A stretch of DNA of 64,000 nt from contig JAITIP010000037.1 in assembly GCA_031279415.1 (NCBI GenBank), positions 1 through 64,000 of the forward strand, read 5' to 3'. Numbering within the stretch: position 1 is the stretch's first letter; each line of letters opens with the position of its first letter. Positions 42,334 through 51,382 of the stretch are shown here, piece by piece. The translations under genes were made by a program, and so were the position numbers. Under the pieces are notes generated by a model that saw only the letters and a program-made list of their open reading frames with translations, ran no database searches and was not told the origin of the DNA. The DNA comes from Candidatus Endomicrobium procryptotermitis (GTDB lineage Bacteria; Elusimicrobiota; Endomicrobiia; Endomicrobiales; Endomicrobiaceae).

Positions 42334-43814
42334 TAATAAAAAGAGATTCGGATATAATTCAAAATTATTTTGAAGACAATTCCGGTGTTACGGGAGCTTT
42401 TGCCGAATTTGTAGCCCTAGCTGAAAATGAAGAAGAAATACCGGATTTTTTATCCGAAATGGCTGAAAAAAAAATTCCAGTTACGATTGCAGGCGCTTTG
42501 ACCGGAAATACGGCTTCGGGACTGTCATTCGGCGGAACGGTTTTATCACTTGAAAAATTAAGTAAAATCGGCAAAATAAAAAAAACAGATTATAAAACGG
42601 CCGAAATTACAGTTCATGCAGGAGCAAGGATAAAAGATATCAAAGATAAAGCTTATAGTGAAGGCTGGATGTATCCTCCCGACCCTACAGAGAAAAATGC
42701 TTCGATAGGTGGAAATATCGCGACAAACGCTTCAGGAGGCAGAGGTTTTAAATTCGGTGTTACGCGCGATTATGTTAAATCGCTAAAAGTTGTTTTCACA
42801 GACGGATCTTATGCTTATATTGAAAGAGGAAAATATTTTGCCGATGATAAAGGCATAATATCTTTCGATACCGATAAAGGAACAAAAGAGATAACTCTTC
42901 CGGAATATAACCTTCCACTGATAAAAAATGCTGCCGGATATTATAATTATCAAAATGCGGACTTGGTAGATGTTTTCATAGGTTCTGACGGCACTTTATG
43001 TGTTACTGTTGAAGCGACTCTGAAGCTCATTCCTCATTTTAAAGAGGCTTTCGGAGGAATAATATTTTTTGATAGACGAGCTAAAGCATATGATTTTGTA
43101 AATAAAGTTAAGATCGCGGCAAAAGAAAAACAAGAAAATTTGATTGATCCTATGTCTCTTGAATATTTCGATAAAAATGCTTTATTTTTAATAAAAAACG
43201 ATTACCCCGTGATACCGGAAAATACCGAAGCAGGCATTATGTTTGAACAGGATGTTTATGAAGATAATTTTGACATTTTGATGGAAAAATGGGTTATGCT
43301 GATTGAAGATAGCGGAGTTGACACTGAAAAAGTATGGTTTGCTTCAAATTTGAAAGAGCAAGAAGAGTTTAGAATATTCAGACACAGAATTCCAGAAAGA
43401 GTAAACGAAAAAGTTAAGAAAAATAAAATTCCAAAAGTTGGCACTGATTTTGCTGTCCCAGAAGGGAAACTTGCTGAAATTGTAGATTTTTGTGATAAAG
43501 AGTTTGAAACTGCTGGACTTTTTAACGTAACATTTGGACATATAGGTGAAAACCATCTGCATGCCAATATCATAGCTGCAAATGAAGTAGAATATAAAAA
43601 AACAAGAGAGATGTATGCAAGAATAGCGCAGAAAGCCGTAGAACTTGGAGGAACCGTATCGGCCGAACATGGAATAGGCAAGTTAAAGCATATATTTTTG
43701 GAAAAAATGGTCGGCAAAAAAGGTTTTGAAGAAATGGCAAAGTTTAAAAAAAGCTTAGACCAAGCCAACATTCTGGGGCAAGACAATATATTTCCCAAAC
43801 AATATTTAATATAA
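42330..43814 (+). CDS. FAD-linked oxidase (GlcD / D-lactate dehydrogenase type)
   Basis: The 494-residue protein has a PCMH-type FAD-binding domain (about 35-235, with Pro-Pro-Asp-Pro-Thr and Gly-Gly-Asn-Ile-Ala-Thr-Asn-Ala-Gly-like block near 112-131) and a GlcD C-terminal cap (about 240-490, with Gly-His-Ile-Gly-Glu-Asn-His-Leu-His and a Glu-His-Gly-Ile-Gly block). Relatives oxidise D-lactate, glycolate or D-2-hydroxyglutarate. No lactate permease or iron-sulfur partner is adjacent, so the substrate is open. It overlaps the hydrolase gene by four bases. Confidence 0.87.
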   Translation: MIIKRDSDIIQNYFEDNSGVTGAFAEFVALAENEEEIPDFLSEMAEKKIPVTIAGALTGNTASGLSFGGTVLSLEKLSKIGKIKKTDYKTAEITVHAGARIKDIKDKAYSEGWMYPPDPTEKNASIGGNIATNASGGRGFKFGVTRDYVKSLKVVFTDGSYAYIERGKYFADDKGIISFDTDKGTKEITLPEYNLPLIKNAAGYYNYQNADLVDVFIGSDGTLCVTVEATLKLIPHFKEAFGGIIFFDRRAKAYDFVNKVKIAAKEKQENLIDPMSLEYFDKNALFLIKNDYPVIPENTEAGIMFEQDVYEDNFDILMEKWVMLIEDSGVDTEKVWFASNLKEQEEFRIFRHRIPERVNEKVKKNKIPKVGTDFAVPEGKLAEIVDFCDKEFETAGLFNVTFGHIGENHLHANIIAANEVEYKKTREMYARIAQKAVELGGTVSAEHGIGKLKHIFLEKMVGKKGFEEMAKFKKSLDQANILGQDNIFPKQYLI

Positions 43815-44008
43815 TCCGTATTTTTTATGATATTCTGATACATAGTGCTGTGTGTGCATCTGTCACCTCTGAAAAAATTTTAGAATCTATGTCTTTTACA
43901 AATTTGTATTAAAGAAAAAAATTTAGCCGTTGACGCCTTGCTGTTTAGACCATTTTTTATTTTGAAAAATCATTTAAAATTTAATTATTTTTTGAATTTT
44001 ATATCGGT

Positions 44009-44037
44009 TTGACAAGTTTGTCAACAAATTATAAAAT
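44009..44037 (+). promoter_or_regulatory. consensus promoter with palindrome over the -35
   Basis: TTGACA (44009-44014) and TAAAAT (44032-44037) are 17 bases apart. The -35 is part of the inverted repeat TTGACAAGTTTGTCAA (44009-44024; 7-base arms, 2-base gap), a possible operator. Transcription would start near 44044, just at the ribosome binding site of the zapB-like gene. The preceding 43815-44008 is AT-rich with nothing else recognised. Confidence 0.75.
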
Positions 44038-44052
44038 ATTTCCTGGAAAGGT

Positions 44053-44283
44053 ATGGAAAATCTCGAAATTTTATCAATAAAGATTAAAAAAGCAGTGGAA
44101 AAGCTTAAAAAGCTCAATGATGAGAATTTAAGGCTTAAAGCAGAAATAAATTTTTTAAGAAAAGAAAGCGAAAATAGCAGGGAAAAAATCGGAGAATACA
44201 CTATACTAAAAGAAAATGCAGAAAAGGCCGTCATAAAAATAGAAAGAATTTTGAAAAAAATAGATACGGTCAAGGTAAGATAA
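44053..44283 (+). CDS. small coiled-coil protein, ZapB-like
   Basis: The 76-residue protein is almost entirely a charged coiled coil (heptads from about 4 to 70) without a membrane segment. Its size, composition and position immediately before zapA resemble ZapB-type division proteins, which bind ZapA at the Z-ring, but the sequence has no diagnostic motif. GGAAAGG precedes its ATG; the mRNA leader is very short. Two bases separate it from zapA. Confidence 0.65.
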   Translation: MENLEILSIKIKKAVEKLKKLNDENLRLKAEINFLRKESENSREKIGEYTILKENAEKAVIKIERILKKIDTVKVR

Positions 44284-44285
44284 TT

Positions 44286-44576
44286 ATGGCAACTGCCCGT
44301 ACAAGAATAATGGGAAGAGATATAGATATTAATGTAGATGAGATGGACGAATTGAGTTTTTCAAGTGTAGTAAATTATGTAAACGATCAATGGCAGGAAG
44401 TACAACGGGATAATTCAAACGTGCCTGACACTCAGAAAATCGCTGCGATGACCGCAATTAAAATTGCGGCTGAACTTCTTAAAACTAAAGGTTTGCAAGA
44501 AAGTATTTCAGATAATTACGAAAGAAAAATCAAAGAGTTGATTAAACTGCTTGAAGAAGTAGAATATTCTAATTAA
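44286..44576 (+). CDS. zapA: cell division protein ZapA
   Basis: ZapA bundles FtsZ filaments at mid-cell. The 96-residue protein has the N-terminal beta strands with Arg-Ile-Met-Gly-Arg-Asp-Ile, a central helix with Val-Asn-Tyr-Val-Asn (the family Tyr-Val-(Asp/Asn) pattern) and a long C-terminal coiled coil from about residue 50. It lies directly upstream of a 6S RNA and the rarA-fau pair, echoing the zapA-ssrS-fau order of gammaproteobacteria. Confidence 0.8.
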   Translation: MATARTRIMGRDIDINVDEMDELSFSSVVNYVNDQWQEVQRDNSNVPDTQKIAAMTAIKIAAELLKTKGLQESISDNYERKIKELIKLLEEVEYSN

Positions 44577-44597
44577 AACTGAAATGCTTTAATGTTT

Positions 44598-44751
44598 TTC
44601 CTGCAGTGTTGGCGAACGTTTTAAACGTATTGAATCCTACAGGTCCTATTTAAGAGAACAGCAGTCGAGCGTATGCTCGTGGGCTTATGCCACTGTATCT
44701 CACTTATTAATGAGGGCTTTCATTCGTTAAAAACTAGCGGCACTGCGGGGA
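44598..44751 (+). ncRNA. ssrS: 6S RNA
   Basis: 6S RNA mimics an open promoter and traps the housekeeping RNA polymerase. The 5' end (44598-44608, TTCCTGCAGTG) pairs over 11 positions with the 3' end (44741-44751, CACTGCGGGGA), and pairing resumes with TTTTAAACG (44620-44628) against CGTTAAAAA (44725-44733). An apical stem has CGAGC-GTAT-GCTCG (44667-44680), very close to the GAGCAUGCUC apex of E. coli 6S, supported by AGAACAG/CTGT-type pairing below. The middle is largely unpaired, giving the required central bubble. A run of eight Ts (44752-44759) follows as terminator. Location between zapA and rarA-fau matches known ssrS synteny. Confidence 0.82.
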
Positions 44752-44771
44752 TTTTTTTTGTGGTATTCGCA

Positions 44772-46091
44772 ATGAAACAGACTAACTTTCTTGAAAATGA
44801 GGCAAATAATAAAAACAAGCCTTTGGCCGCGCGGATGTCGCCCAAAAATTTTGAAGATTTTATGGGGCAGGAAAGTATAGTCGGTGACGATAAGCTTTTG
44901 CGACGATTGATTGAAGCAGACAATTTGGGGTCAGTAATTTTTTTCGGTCCTTCCGGTACGGGAAAAAGTGCTTTGGCGAGAATTATAGCTTCAAAAACAA
45001 AAGCTTATTTTGAAGAAGCTAATGCCGTAACGATAGGAATTGCTGACATAAGAAAAATTATCGATCAGGCAAAAGCCAGAATTGAAATGAGCAGCAAAAA
45101 GACGATTTTAATGCTTGACGAAATCCATCATTTTAACCGCTCTCAGCAGGATGCACTGCTGCCGGACGTTGAAAGAGGGTTGATAACTTTAATAGGAATC
45201 ACTACTGAGAATCCGTTTTTTTATATCAATGCTGCGATTCTTTCAAGAAGCATGGTTTTTGAATTTCAAACTCTTTCAAAAGAAGCGCTTTCAAAAATTA
45301 TGGAATCGGCTTTAAAAGACAAAGTAAACGGGTTGGGAAATTACAAAGTGGAAATGTCGCAGGAAGCAAAACTACATTTGATTTTGAACGCTAATGGAGA
45401 TGCAAGAAAACTGCTTAACGCGCTTGAAGTAGGCGCACTTTCAACGAAAGTAAACGAGAAAGGAGTCAGGGCTTTTGATATTTCTGTTGCACAAGAATCT
45501 ATGCAGAAAAGAGCGATTTTGTACGACCGTTCAGGAGATGCGCATTACGATCATATTTCGGCTTTCATTAAATCCATGAGGGGCAGCGATCCTGATGCTG
45601 CGGTTTATTGGATGGCTAAAATGCTTGCAGCAGGCGAAGAACCGCGCTTTATTGCAAGAAGAATAATAATATGTGCTTCCGAAGATGTAGGAATGGCTGA
45701 TCCGCGTGCTTTAATGCTTGCGGTATCGGCATTGCACGCAGTTCAGTTTGTAGGTATGCCAGAAGCCAGAATAATTTTGGCTCAGGCGGCCATATATGTA
45801 GCGTGTTCCCCAAAGTCCAATACGTCTTATATGGCTGTGGAAGCTGCTTTAGACGAGGTAAAAAATGGAAAAGTCCGCAGCGTTCCAAACCATTTAAAAG
45901 ACGCAAATCTTGACGGAGAAAAGCTTGGACATGGGCATGGATACAAATATCCACATGATTACAAAGGACATTTTGTCGAGCAGCAGTACTGGACTGATCC
46001 GATAGAATTTTATAAACCGACAAGTGAAGGATTTGAGGTGAAAATTCGTGAACGATTACTTGGAATCAGAAAAAAGAAAAGTAAGATATGA
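44772..46091 (+). CDS. rarA: replication-associated recombination ATPase RarA (MgsA)
   Basis: RarA is an AAA+ clamp-loader-like ATPase acting at stalled forks. The 439-residue protein from ATG 44772 has Leu-Ala-Ala-Arg-Met-Ser-Pro near its start, Walker A Gly-Pro-Ser-Gly-Thr-Gly-Lys-Ser, Walker B Met-Leu-Asp-Glu-Ile-His, sensor Thr-Thr-Glu-Asn-Pro and the MgsA C-terminal tetramerisation domain ending in Lys-Tyr-Pro-His-Asp. An in-frame ATG at 44673 lies inside the 6S RNA and is rejected. No clear Shine-Dalgarno is visible. It overlaps fau by 44 bases. Confidence 0.93.
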   Translation: MKQTNFLENEANNKNKPLAARMSPKNFEDFMGQESIVGDDKLLRRLIEADNLGSVIFFGPSGTGKSALARIIASKTKAYFEEANAVTIGIADIRKIIDQAKARIEMSSKKTILMLDEIHHFNRSQQDALLPDVERGLITLIGITTENPFFYINAAILSRSMVFEFQTLSKEALSKIMESALKDKVNGLGNYKVEMSQEAKLHLILNANGDARKLLNALEVGALSTKVNEKGVRAFDISVAQESMQKRAILYDRSGDAHYDHISAFIKSMRGSDPDAAVYWMAKMLAAGEEPRFIARRIIICASEDVGMADPRALMLAVSALHAVQFVGMPEARIILAQAAIYVACSPKSNTSYMAVEAALDEVKNGKVRSVPNHLKDANLDGEKLGHGHGYKYPHDYKGHFVEQQYWTDPIEFYKPTSEGFEVKIRERLLGIRKKKSKI

Positions 46092-46641
46092 GTTTTTAAA
46101 TTTGAGAAACAGGATAGAGCCTATTTTGTCGTCAGCTTACAGCGGCATGATTTTTGCTAGAATTAAAGAATTCCCTGTTTATGAAAAGGCAAAAACTGTG
46201 ATGTTTTATTTATCTTACGGCTCTGAAGTTGTAACTGATGCAATGGTATCTTCTTCTATAGAAGAAGGTAAGATTGTTGCGGTTCCTGCCATACAAAATC
46301 CTGGTGATGGAAATATGGTTGCCGTAAAGTTACTAAAGCTTGAGGATGCATACCAGTCCGTATATGGAATAAGGCAGCCCGAAATAAATCAGGAAGATAT
46401 ATTGGAAAAAGATGAAATAGATTTAGTCTTTGTTCCTGGTATAGCTTTTGATTATGACGGTTTCAGGATAGGGTACGGAAAAGGCTATTTTGACAGATGG
46501 CTTGAAGGTATACCGCCAGAAAAGACTATAGGCATTGCATATGATTTTCAGCTTACGGACAAAATGCCGGCCGGAAAATATGATATGCCGGTGGGTATGA
46601 TTATTACCGAAAAAAGAATTATTCAGATCAAAAAAAATTAA
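46048..46641 (+). CDS. fau: 5-formyltetrahydrofolate cyclo-ligase
   Basis: The enzyme converts 5-formyl-THF to 5,10-methenyl-THF with ATP. The 197-residue protein shows the family C-terminal block Gly-Tyr-Gly-Lys-Gly-Tyr-Phe-Asp-Arg near 147-155 and Asp-Met-Pro-Val at the end. It starts with GTG, with GAGGTG seven bases upstream. Linkage to ssrS matches ygfA in E. coli, where both are co-transcribed. Confidence 0.92.
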   Translation: MNDYLESEKRKVRYEFLNLRNRIEPILSSAYSGMIFARIKEFPVYEKAKTVMFYLSYGSEVVTDAMVSSSIEEGKIVAVPAIQNPGDGNMVAVKLLKLEDAYQSVYGIRQPEINQEDILEKDEIDLVFVPGIAFDYDGFRIGYGKGYFDRWLEGIPPEKTIGIAYDFQLTDKMPAGKYDMPVGMIITEKRIIQIKKN

Positions 46642-46676
46642 AATTTTAGGGACTGACACCCTGAAGGAGCGGCGTG

Positions 46677-48233
46677 ATGGAAAATTTGACGGCGATTCTT
46701 ATATCCGCTTTGGCGGCTTTTGCGATAGGATTTATTGTCCGTATGATATACGCGAAGTTGAGCGCTAAGTCGGCTGAGCAGGATTCAAAAAGAATAATAA
46801 AAGAAGCGGAAATAATGGCTGAGGCCAAAAATAAAGAAGCTCTTTTGGAAGCGAAACTTATCGTTGATAAAGAACGCAAAGAATTCGAACAGGAAAGCAA
46901 AGAGAAAAAACAGTCTTTACAGAGCATGGAAAATAGGCTCAATCAGCGCGAAGAAAATTTAGACAGAAAATTAGACGCAGCCGATAAAAAAGAAAGAGAA
47001 ATTTCAAATAAGGAAAAAGATTTGGCTTCTAAAGAACAGATACTTAAATCGAAATTTGACGAAATATCCAAAATAAAAGAAGAACAAAGAAAAGCGCTGG
47101 AAAAAATATCCTGTATGACAAGGGAAGAAGCTAAAAAGACGCTTATCGGTGAGATGGAACGGGAAGCAAGGCAAGATGCCGCGATTCTTGCTCAGAGAAT
47201 TGAACAGGAAACCAGAGAAAATGCCGACAAAAAATCTAAAGAAATTTTATCTATTGCGATTCAGAGGATTGCGGCCGACCATACAGCCGATATAACGACT
47301 TCAACCATACATATTCCAAATGACGAAATCAAAGGAAGAATCATAGGCAGAGAAGGAAGAAATATCAGAGCTTTTGAACAAGCTACGGGGGTAGATTTAA
47401 TCGTTGACGACACTCCAGAGGCGATAACCGTTTCCGCTTTTGACGGCGTGAGAAGAGAGATAGCGAAAATCGCGCTTGAAAGGCTCATTGCAGACGGTAG
47501 AATTCATCCCGCAAGAATAGAGGAAGTCGTATCTAAAGTTCAAAAAGAGATGGATGAGAAAATTAAAGAAGTCGGTGAGCAGGCCATAATTGACGCCGGA
47601 GTTCCTGGACTTCATTTAGAAATCATAAAACTTTTGGGAAAACTAAAATACAGAACATCTTACGGTCAAAACCAACTTCAACACACATTGGAAGTCACTT
47701 GGCTTGCCGGAGCACTTGCCGGAGAACTGGGGCTTGACATAATGTTTTGCAAAAAGGCCGCTCTTTTACACGATATAGGAAAAGCCGTGGACCACGAAGT
47801 CGAGGGAACTCATCATCAGATTTCGGCAGACATAGCGAAAAAATACGGTGAGTCGCCGAAGATGATAAATGCGATTATTTCGCATCATGAAGGATACGAA
47901 GCACCTGGAAGCGCGGAAGCATTTATAATTTCGGCCGCCGACGCAATTTCGGCCGCAAGACCTGGTGCAAGAAGAGAATCCGTCGAGCATTATCTCAAAA
48001 GGCTTGAAAAGCTTGAAGAAGCTGCTAAAAGTTTCAGAGGCGTTTCCATGGCTTACGCTATACAGGCAGGACGGGAAGTTAGGATTCTCGTTGAACCTGA
48101 GGACATTGACGATAAACAGGCTCAAGTTTTGGCGCACGACATCGCCAAGAAAGTCGAACATGAGCTTGAGTACCCCGGTCAGATTAAAATAACCGTCATA
48201 AGAGAAACAAGGGCACAAGACATAGCTAAATGA
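46677..48233 (+). CDS. rny: ribonuclease Y
   Basis: RNase Y is a membrane-anchored endoribonuclease that starts mRNA decay. The 518-residue protein has one N-terminal transmembrane helix (about 5-25), a long charged coiled coil (about 30-195), a KH domain ([10 protein letters not shown] near 220-230) and an HD domain with His-Asp-Ile-Gly-Lys near 364-368. ATG 46677 is seven bases after AAGGAG and preferred to GTG 46674. It overlaps ymdB by four bases. Confidence 0.95.
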   Translation: MENLTAILISALAAFAIGFIVRMIYAKLSAKSAEQDSKRIIKEAEIMAEAKNKEALLEAKLIVDKERKEFEQESKEKKQSLQSMENRLNQREENLDRKLDAADKKEREISNKEKDLASKEQILKSKFDEISKIKEEQRKALEKISCMTREEAKKTLIGEMEREARQDAAILAQRIEQETRENADKKSKEILSIAIQRIAADHTADITTSTIHIPNDEIKGRIIGREGRNIRAFEQATGVDLIVDDTPEAITVSAFDGVRREIAKIALERLIADGRIHPARIEEVVSKVQKEMDEKIKEVGEQAIIDAGVPGLHLEIIKLLGKLKYRTSYGQNQLQHTLEVTWLAGALAGELGLDIMFCKKAALLHDIGKAVDHEVEGTHHQISADIAKKYGESPKMINAIISHHEGYEAPGSAEAFIISAADAISAARPGARRESVEHYLKRLEKLEEAAKSFRGVSMAYAIQAGREVRILVEPEDIDDKQAQVLAHDIAKKVEHELEYPGQIKITVIRETRAQDIAK

Positions 48234-49003
48234 GATTAATTTTTATTGCCGATATAGTCGGAAGACTTGGAAGAAATATAGTAAAAAATAAACTTTCCGC
48301 TTTATTTACGAAAAATAAGCCGGATATAATAATCGCAAATGCAGAAAATGCCGCCGGAGGAAAAGGTCTGACTCCGCAGACGGCAAAAGAGCTTTTTGAA
48401 TGCGGAATAAACGTGATAACTCTCGGCAATCACGCTTTTGACAGGCATGAAATATTTGATATTCTTGCGGAGAGTGCCGTTTTAAGACCGGCGAATTATC
48501 CGCAGTCTGTTGCAGGCAAAGGTTATGGGGTTTTTGTTTGTGCAAACGGCGAAAAAATAGCCGTGATAAATCTTATCGGCAGAGTACATATGCCTATTAC
48601 GGATTGTCCTTTTGCGGCCGCAGACAGAATAATAGAAAAAGTTTCAAAAGAAACTAAAAATATTTTTATCGATTTTCACGCCGAAGCAACTTCTGAGAAA
48701 AATGCCATAGGCTTATATCTTGACGGCAGGGTTTCAGCTGTTGTCGGTACTCACACTCATGTTCCGACTGCTGATGAAAGAATTCTTCCCAAAGGTACGG
48801 CGTATATGACTGATGCGGGAATGACGGGACCTTCGGACGGGGTTATAGGAACAGACGCGGAACTTGTAATCCAAAAATTCGTAACAGGCGTTCATAAACA
48901 TTTTGTGCTTGCAAAAGGCAAAAGCGTTTTTCAGGGCTGCATAATTGACATAGGAAATAGCGGTAAAGCGCTGTCTATAAAAAGGTTTTGCGAATATGAA
49001 TGA
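48230..49003 (+). CDS. ymdB: YmdB-family metallophosphoesterase
   Basis: The 257-residue protein begins with Ile-Ala-Asp-Ile-Val-Gly-Arg and has Asn-Ala-Glu-Asn, Gly-Asn-His-Ala-Phe-Asp, and [11 protein letters not shown]al-binding blocks of the TIGR00282 family. In Bacillus YmdB is a cyclic-nucleotide phosphodiesterase that affects RNase Y and biofilm/motility choice, and the rny-ymdB pairing seen here is widely conserved. It overlaps both neighbours. Confidence 0.93.
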   Translation: MRLIFIADIVGRLGRNIVKNKLSALFTKNKPDIIIANAENAAGGKGLTPQTAKELFECGINVITLGNHAFDRHEIFDILAESAVLRPANYPQSVAGKGYGVFVCANGEKIAVINLIGRVHMPITDCPFAAADRIIEKVSKETKNIFIDFHAEATSEKNAIGLYLDGRVSAVVGTHTHVPTADERILPKGTAYMTDAGMTGPSDGVIGTDAELVIQKFVTGVHKHFVLAKGKSVFQGCIIDIGNSGKALSIKRFCEYE

Positions 49004-50225
49004 TTCCGAAGAAAATAACAAAGATTTTTTTGTCTATACCGTAACGCAGATTAATGACGAAATTAAATATATGCTTGAAGAAGTTTATCCGGGAGTCTGG
49101 ATAAGCGGAGAAATCTCTAATTTTAAGCTTTACTCTTCAGGGCATATGTATTTTAGTATAAAAGACGAAAACTCACAGATAAACGCCGTGATGTTCCAAT
49201 CTTTGAATACCGGATTGAATTTTTTTCCGCAGGATGGCATGCAAGTTTTGGTTTACGGGCACATAAGCGCATATCCGAAACGCAGCAATTATCAGATAAT
49301 AATCGGCAGCATGCAACAACAGGGTAAAGGGATATTGTCCGTAGAATTTGAGCGGTTGAAAAAAAAGCTTCAAATCGAAGGGCTTTTTGACAAGTCCACA
49401 AAAAAGCCTGTGGCGGAAATAGTAAGCAAAATAGGAGTAGTGACATCACAAGATGGTGCCGCACTTCACGATATTCTTAAAGTATTAAATAATCTCAAAG
49501 CTGATGTTGATGTTTTAATTTATCCAGTGCGTGTGCAGGGAAAAGAAGCCGAAATTGAAATTCCCGAAGCGATAAAATACTTGAATAAAAATCATAAAGA
49601 GCTGGACGTTTTGCTTGTTGGTAGAGGCGGCGGCTCAATTGAAGATTTATGGGCTTTTAACACCGAATCGGTGGCAAGAGCGATTTTTGAATCTGAGATA
49701 CCCATAATTTCCTGCGTCGGCCACGAAATCGATTTTACCATTGCAGATTTTACCGCCGATTTAAGATCTCCGACACCTTCGGCCGCTGCGGAAATGGTGG
49801 TAAGAAACGCTGTCAGATTAAAACTTCATTTTGAAGATTTAAAAGAAACATTTTTTGACATTATAAATATTGTTTTTAAAAATGCCAAATTAAAACTGGA
49901 AGCACTTTCTTCGGCAAGAGCGTTCACGAAACCATACCTCATTTACGAAGATAAAATAGCTTATGTCGATTTTCTTAGCGAAAGAATAAAACAATCTTTT
50001 GATAGAATTTTGAGAGTAAAAAGTGACAAAATTAGCGTTGTAATGCATGCTCTGGATTTGGTTTCTCCTTTGGCTGTCCTCAACAGGGGATATTCAATCT
50101 GTAGAGATGAAAAAGGCGCTGTCGTCAAAGATACTTCCGTGGTTAAAAAAGGTGAAAATATTTCATTAACGCTTTCAAAAGGAAAATTAAAAGCAGTTAT
50201 ATCGGGAGTTAATGACAATGGTTAA
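48996..50225 (+). CDS. xseA: exodeoxyribonuclease VII large subunit
   Basis: XseA is the catalytic subunit of exonuclease VII, which degrades single-stranded DNA. The 409-residue protein has an N-terminal OB fold (about 12-110), the catalytic region with Gly-Arg-Gly-Gly-Gly-Ser-Ile-Glu-Asp-Leu-Trp near 209-219 and Ser-Pro-Thr-Pro-Ser-Ala-Ala-Glu near 258, and a coiled-coil tail. It overlaps xseB by 14 bases, ensuring coupled synthesis. Confidence 0.95.
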   Translation: MNDSEENNKDFFVYTVTQINDEIKYMLEEVYPGVWISGEISNFKLYSSGHMYFSIKDENSQINAVMFQSLNTGLNFFPQDGMQVLVYGHISAYPKRSNYQIIIGSMQQQGKGILSVEFERLKKKLQIEGLFDKSTKKPVAEIVSKIGVVTSQDGAALHDILKVLNNLKADVDVLIYPVRVQGKEAEIEIPEAIKYLNKNHKELDVLLVGRGGGSIEDLWAFNTESVARAIFESEIPIISCVGHEIDFTIADFTADLRSPTPSAAAEMVVRNAVRLKLHFEDLKETFFDIINIVFKNAKLKLEALSSARAFTKPYLIYEDKIAYVDFLSERIKQSFDRILRVKSDKISVVMHALDLVSPLAVLNRGYSICRDEKGAVVKDTSVVKKGENISLTLSKGKLKAVISGVNDNG

Positions 50226-50490
50226 AAAAAACGTTATAAATTCAAAGCTGCAGGTATCTGAAAAAAATTTTGAACAATCTCTTCGAAGGCTTGAAGAAAT
50301 AATAAATGATATGGAAAATGCCGACCCGGACTTGGATAAAGCTTTGGAATTGTTTACCGAAGGTCTTGAACTTGTTCATTTTTGTTCCACAAAGTTAAAT
50401 GATGCAAAAAAACGCGTGGAAATTCTCGTGAAAAAAAACGGCGCGGTAAAAAAAGAAAAATTTAATAATGATGAAGGAGAGAAAACTTAA
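50212..50490 (+). CDS. xseB: exodeoxyribonuclease VII small subunit
   Basis: The 92-residue helical protein has the XseB core (Phe-Glu-Gln-Ser-Leu-Arg-Arg-Leu-Glu-Glu-Ile near 20-30, then Leu-Asp-Lys-Ala-Leu-Glu-Leu-Phe-Glu-Gly-like turn) and a basic tail. It assembles in several copies on XseA. The gene sits between xseA and ispA as in many bacteria. Confidence 0.92.
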   Translation: MTMVKKNVINSKLQVSEKNFEQSLRRLEEIINDMENADPDLDKALELFTEGLELVHFCSTKLNDAKKRVEILVKKNGAVKKEKFNNDEGEKT

Positions 50491-50491
50491 A

Positions 50492-51382
50492 TTGAGAAAT
50501 GATTTAAAAAAATATTTTTCACAAAAAGCAGCCTTTGTAAATTCTGCTCTGAAAAAATATCTTCCAAAAGATAATTCAATAATATCAAAAGCTATGCGTT
50601 ACAGCATTCTTGCCGGCGGTAAACGGCTGCGGCCGATTTTTGTTTTGCTTGCAGCTGAAATATTCGGAGTAAAAAATAATAAAGTCATGCCTGCGGCCTG
50701 TGCGGTTGAATACCTGCACACTTATTCGCTGGTGCATGACGATCTTCCTGCTATGGATAATGATGATTTAAGAAGAGGAAAACCTACAAATCATAAAAAG
50801 TTTGGCGAAGCGGCGGCGATTTTATGCGGCGACGCTCTTTTGACCGAAGCTTTCAATTTGATGATAAAATCGAAATCTTCGGACAAAAATATAAAAGAAG
50901 CTGTAAATACTTTGTCGCGTTTGAGCGGCTGCAAAGGAATGATTGCCGGGCAGGCGGAAGATACTTTGGAAATGGGAAAATGGAAAAATAAAAGCGCAAA
51001 TTTTCTGAGGAAGAAATTACATTTTATACATATGAAAAAGACGGCAGATTTAGTTGTTGCCTGCTTTAAAATCGGAGCTGTTTTGGCAGGCGCCGATAAA
51101 AAAAATGTTAAAGCTCTTGAAGAGTACGGCAAAAACATAGGTTTGGCCTTTCAGATTACAGACGATATTCTCGATGTATATGCGGATAAAAAACTTTTAG
51201 GAAAAAAAGGCAGTGATAAAGATAACGGAAAACTTACCTATCTTTCTTTTTACGGAAAAGAAAAAGCTGAAAAAGTCGCCGAGTCTTATGCAAAAAAGGC
51301 AAAAAGAGCCGTAACGATATTTGGAAAAAAATCGGAAATGTTAAATATGATTGCCGACTACACAATTTCAAGGAAATATTAG
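50492..51382 (+). CDS. ispA: farnesyl/geranyl diphosphate synthase
   Basis: The prenyl transferase condenses IPP with DMAPP/GPP for quinones, undecaprenyl carrier and other isoprenoids. The Asp-rich motifs are Asp-Asp-Leu-Pro-Ala-Met-Asp followed by Asp-Asp-Leu-Arg-Arg-Gly-Lys, and Gln-Ile-Thr-Asp-Asp-Ile-Leu-Asp. The start is uncertain: TTG 50492 lies 11 bases after AAGGAG and gives 296 residues without overlap with xseB; ATG 50468 gives 304 residues but has no ribosome binding site. The exact chain length made cannot be read safely. It shares one base with dxs. Confidence 0.92.
   Translation: MRNDLKKYFSQKAAFVNSALKKYLPKDNSIISKAMRYSILAGGKRLRPIFVLLAAEIFGVKNNKVMPAACAVEYLHTYSLVHDDLPAMDNDDLRRGKPTNHKKFGEAAAILCGDALLTEAFNLMIKSKSSDKNIKEAVNTLSRLSGCKGMIAGQAEDTLEMGKWKNKSANFLRKKLHFIHMKKTADLVVACFKIGAVLAGADKKNVKALEEYGKNIGLAFQITDDILDVYADKKLLGKKGSDKDNGKLTYLSFYGKEKAEKVAESYAKKAKRAVTIFGKKSEMLNMIADYTISRKY

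Noticed and set aside
43256-43843. 195-codon minus-strand frame inside the FAD-linked oxidase
   Set aside because: Antisense shadow of a conserved gene; composition follows the sense codons.
44673-44771. 33-codon upstream extension of rarA
   Set aside because: The in-frame ATG at 44673 lies inside the 6S RNA apex and the extra residues have no counterpart in RarA; ATG 44772 gives the family-typical start.
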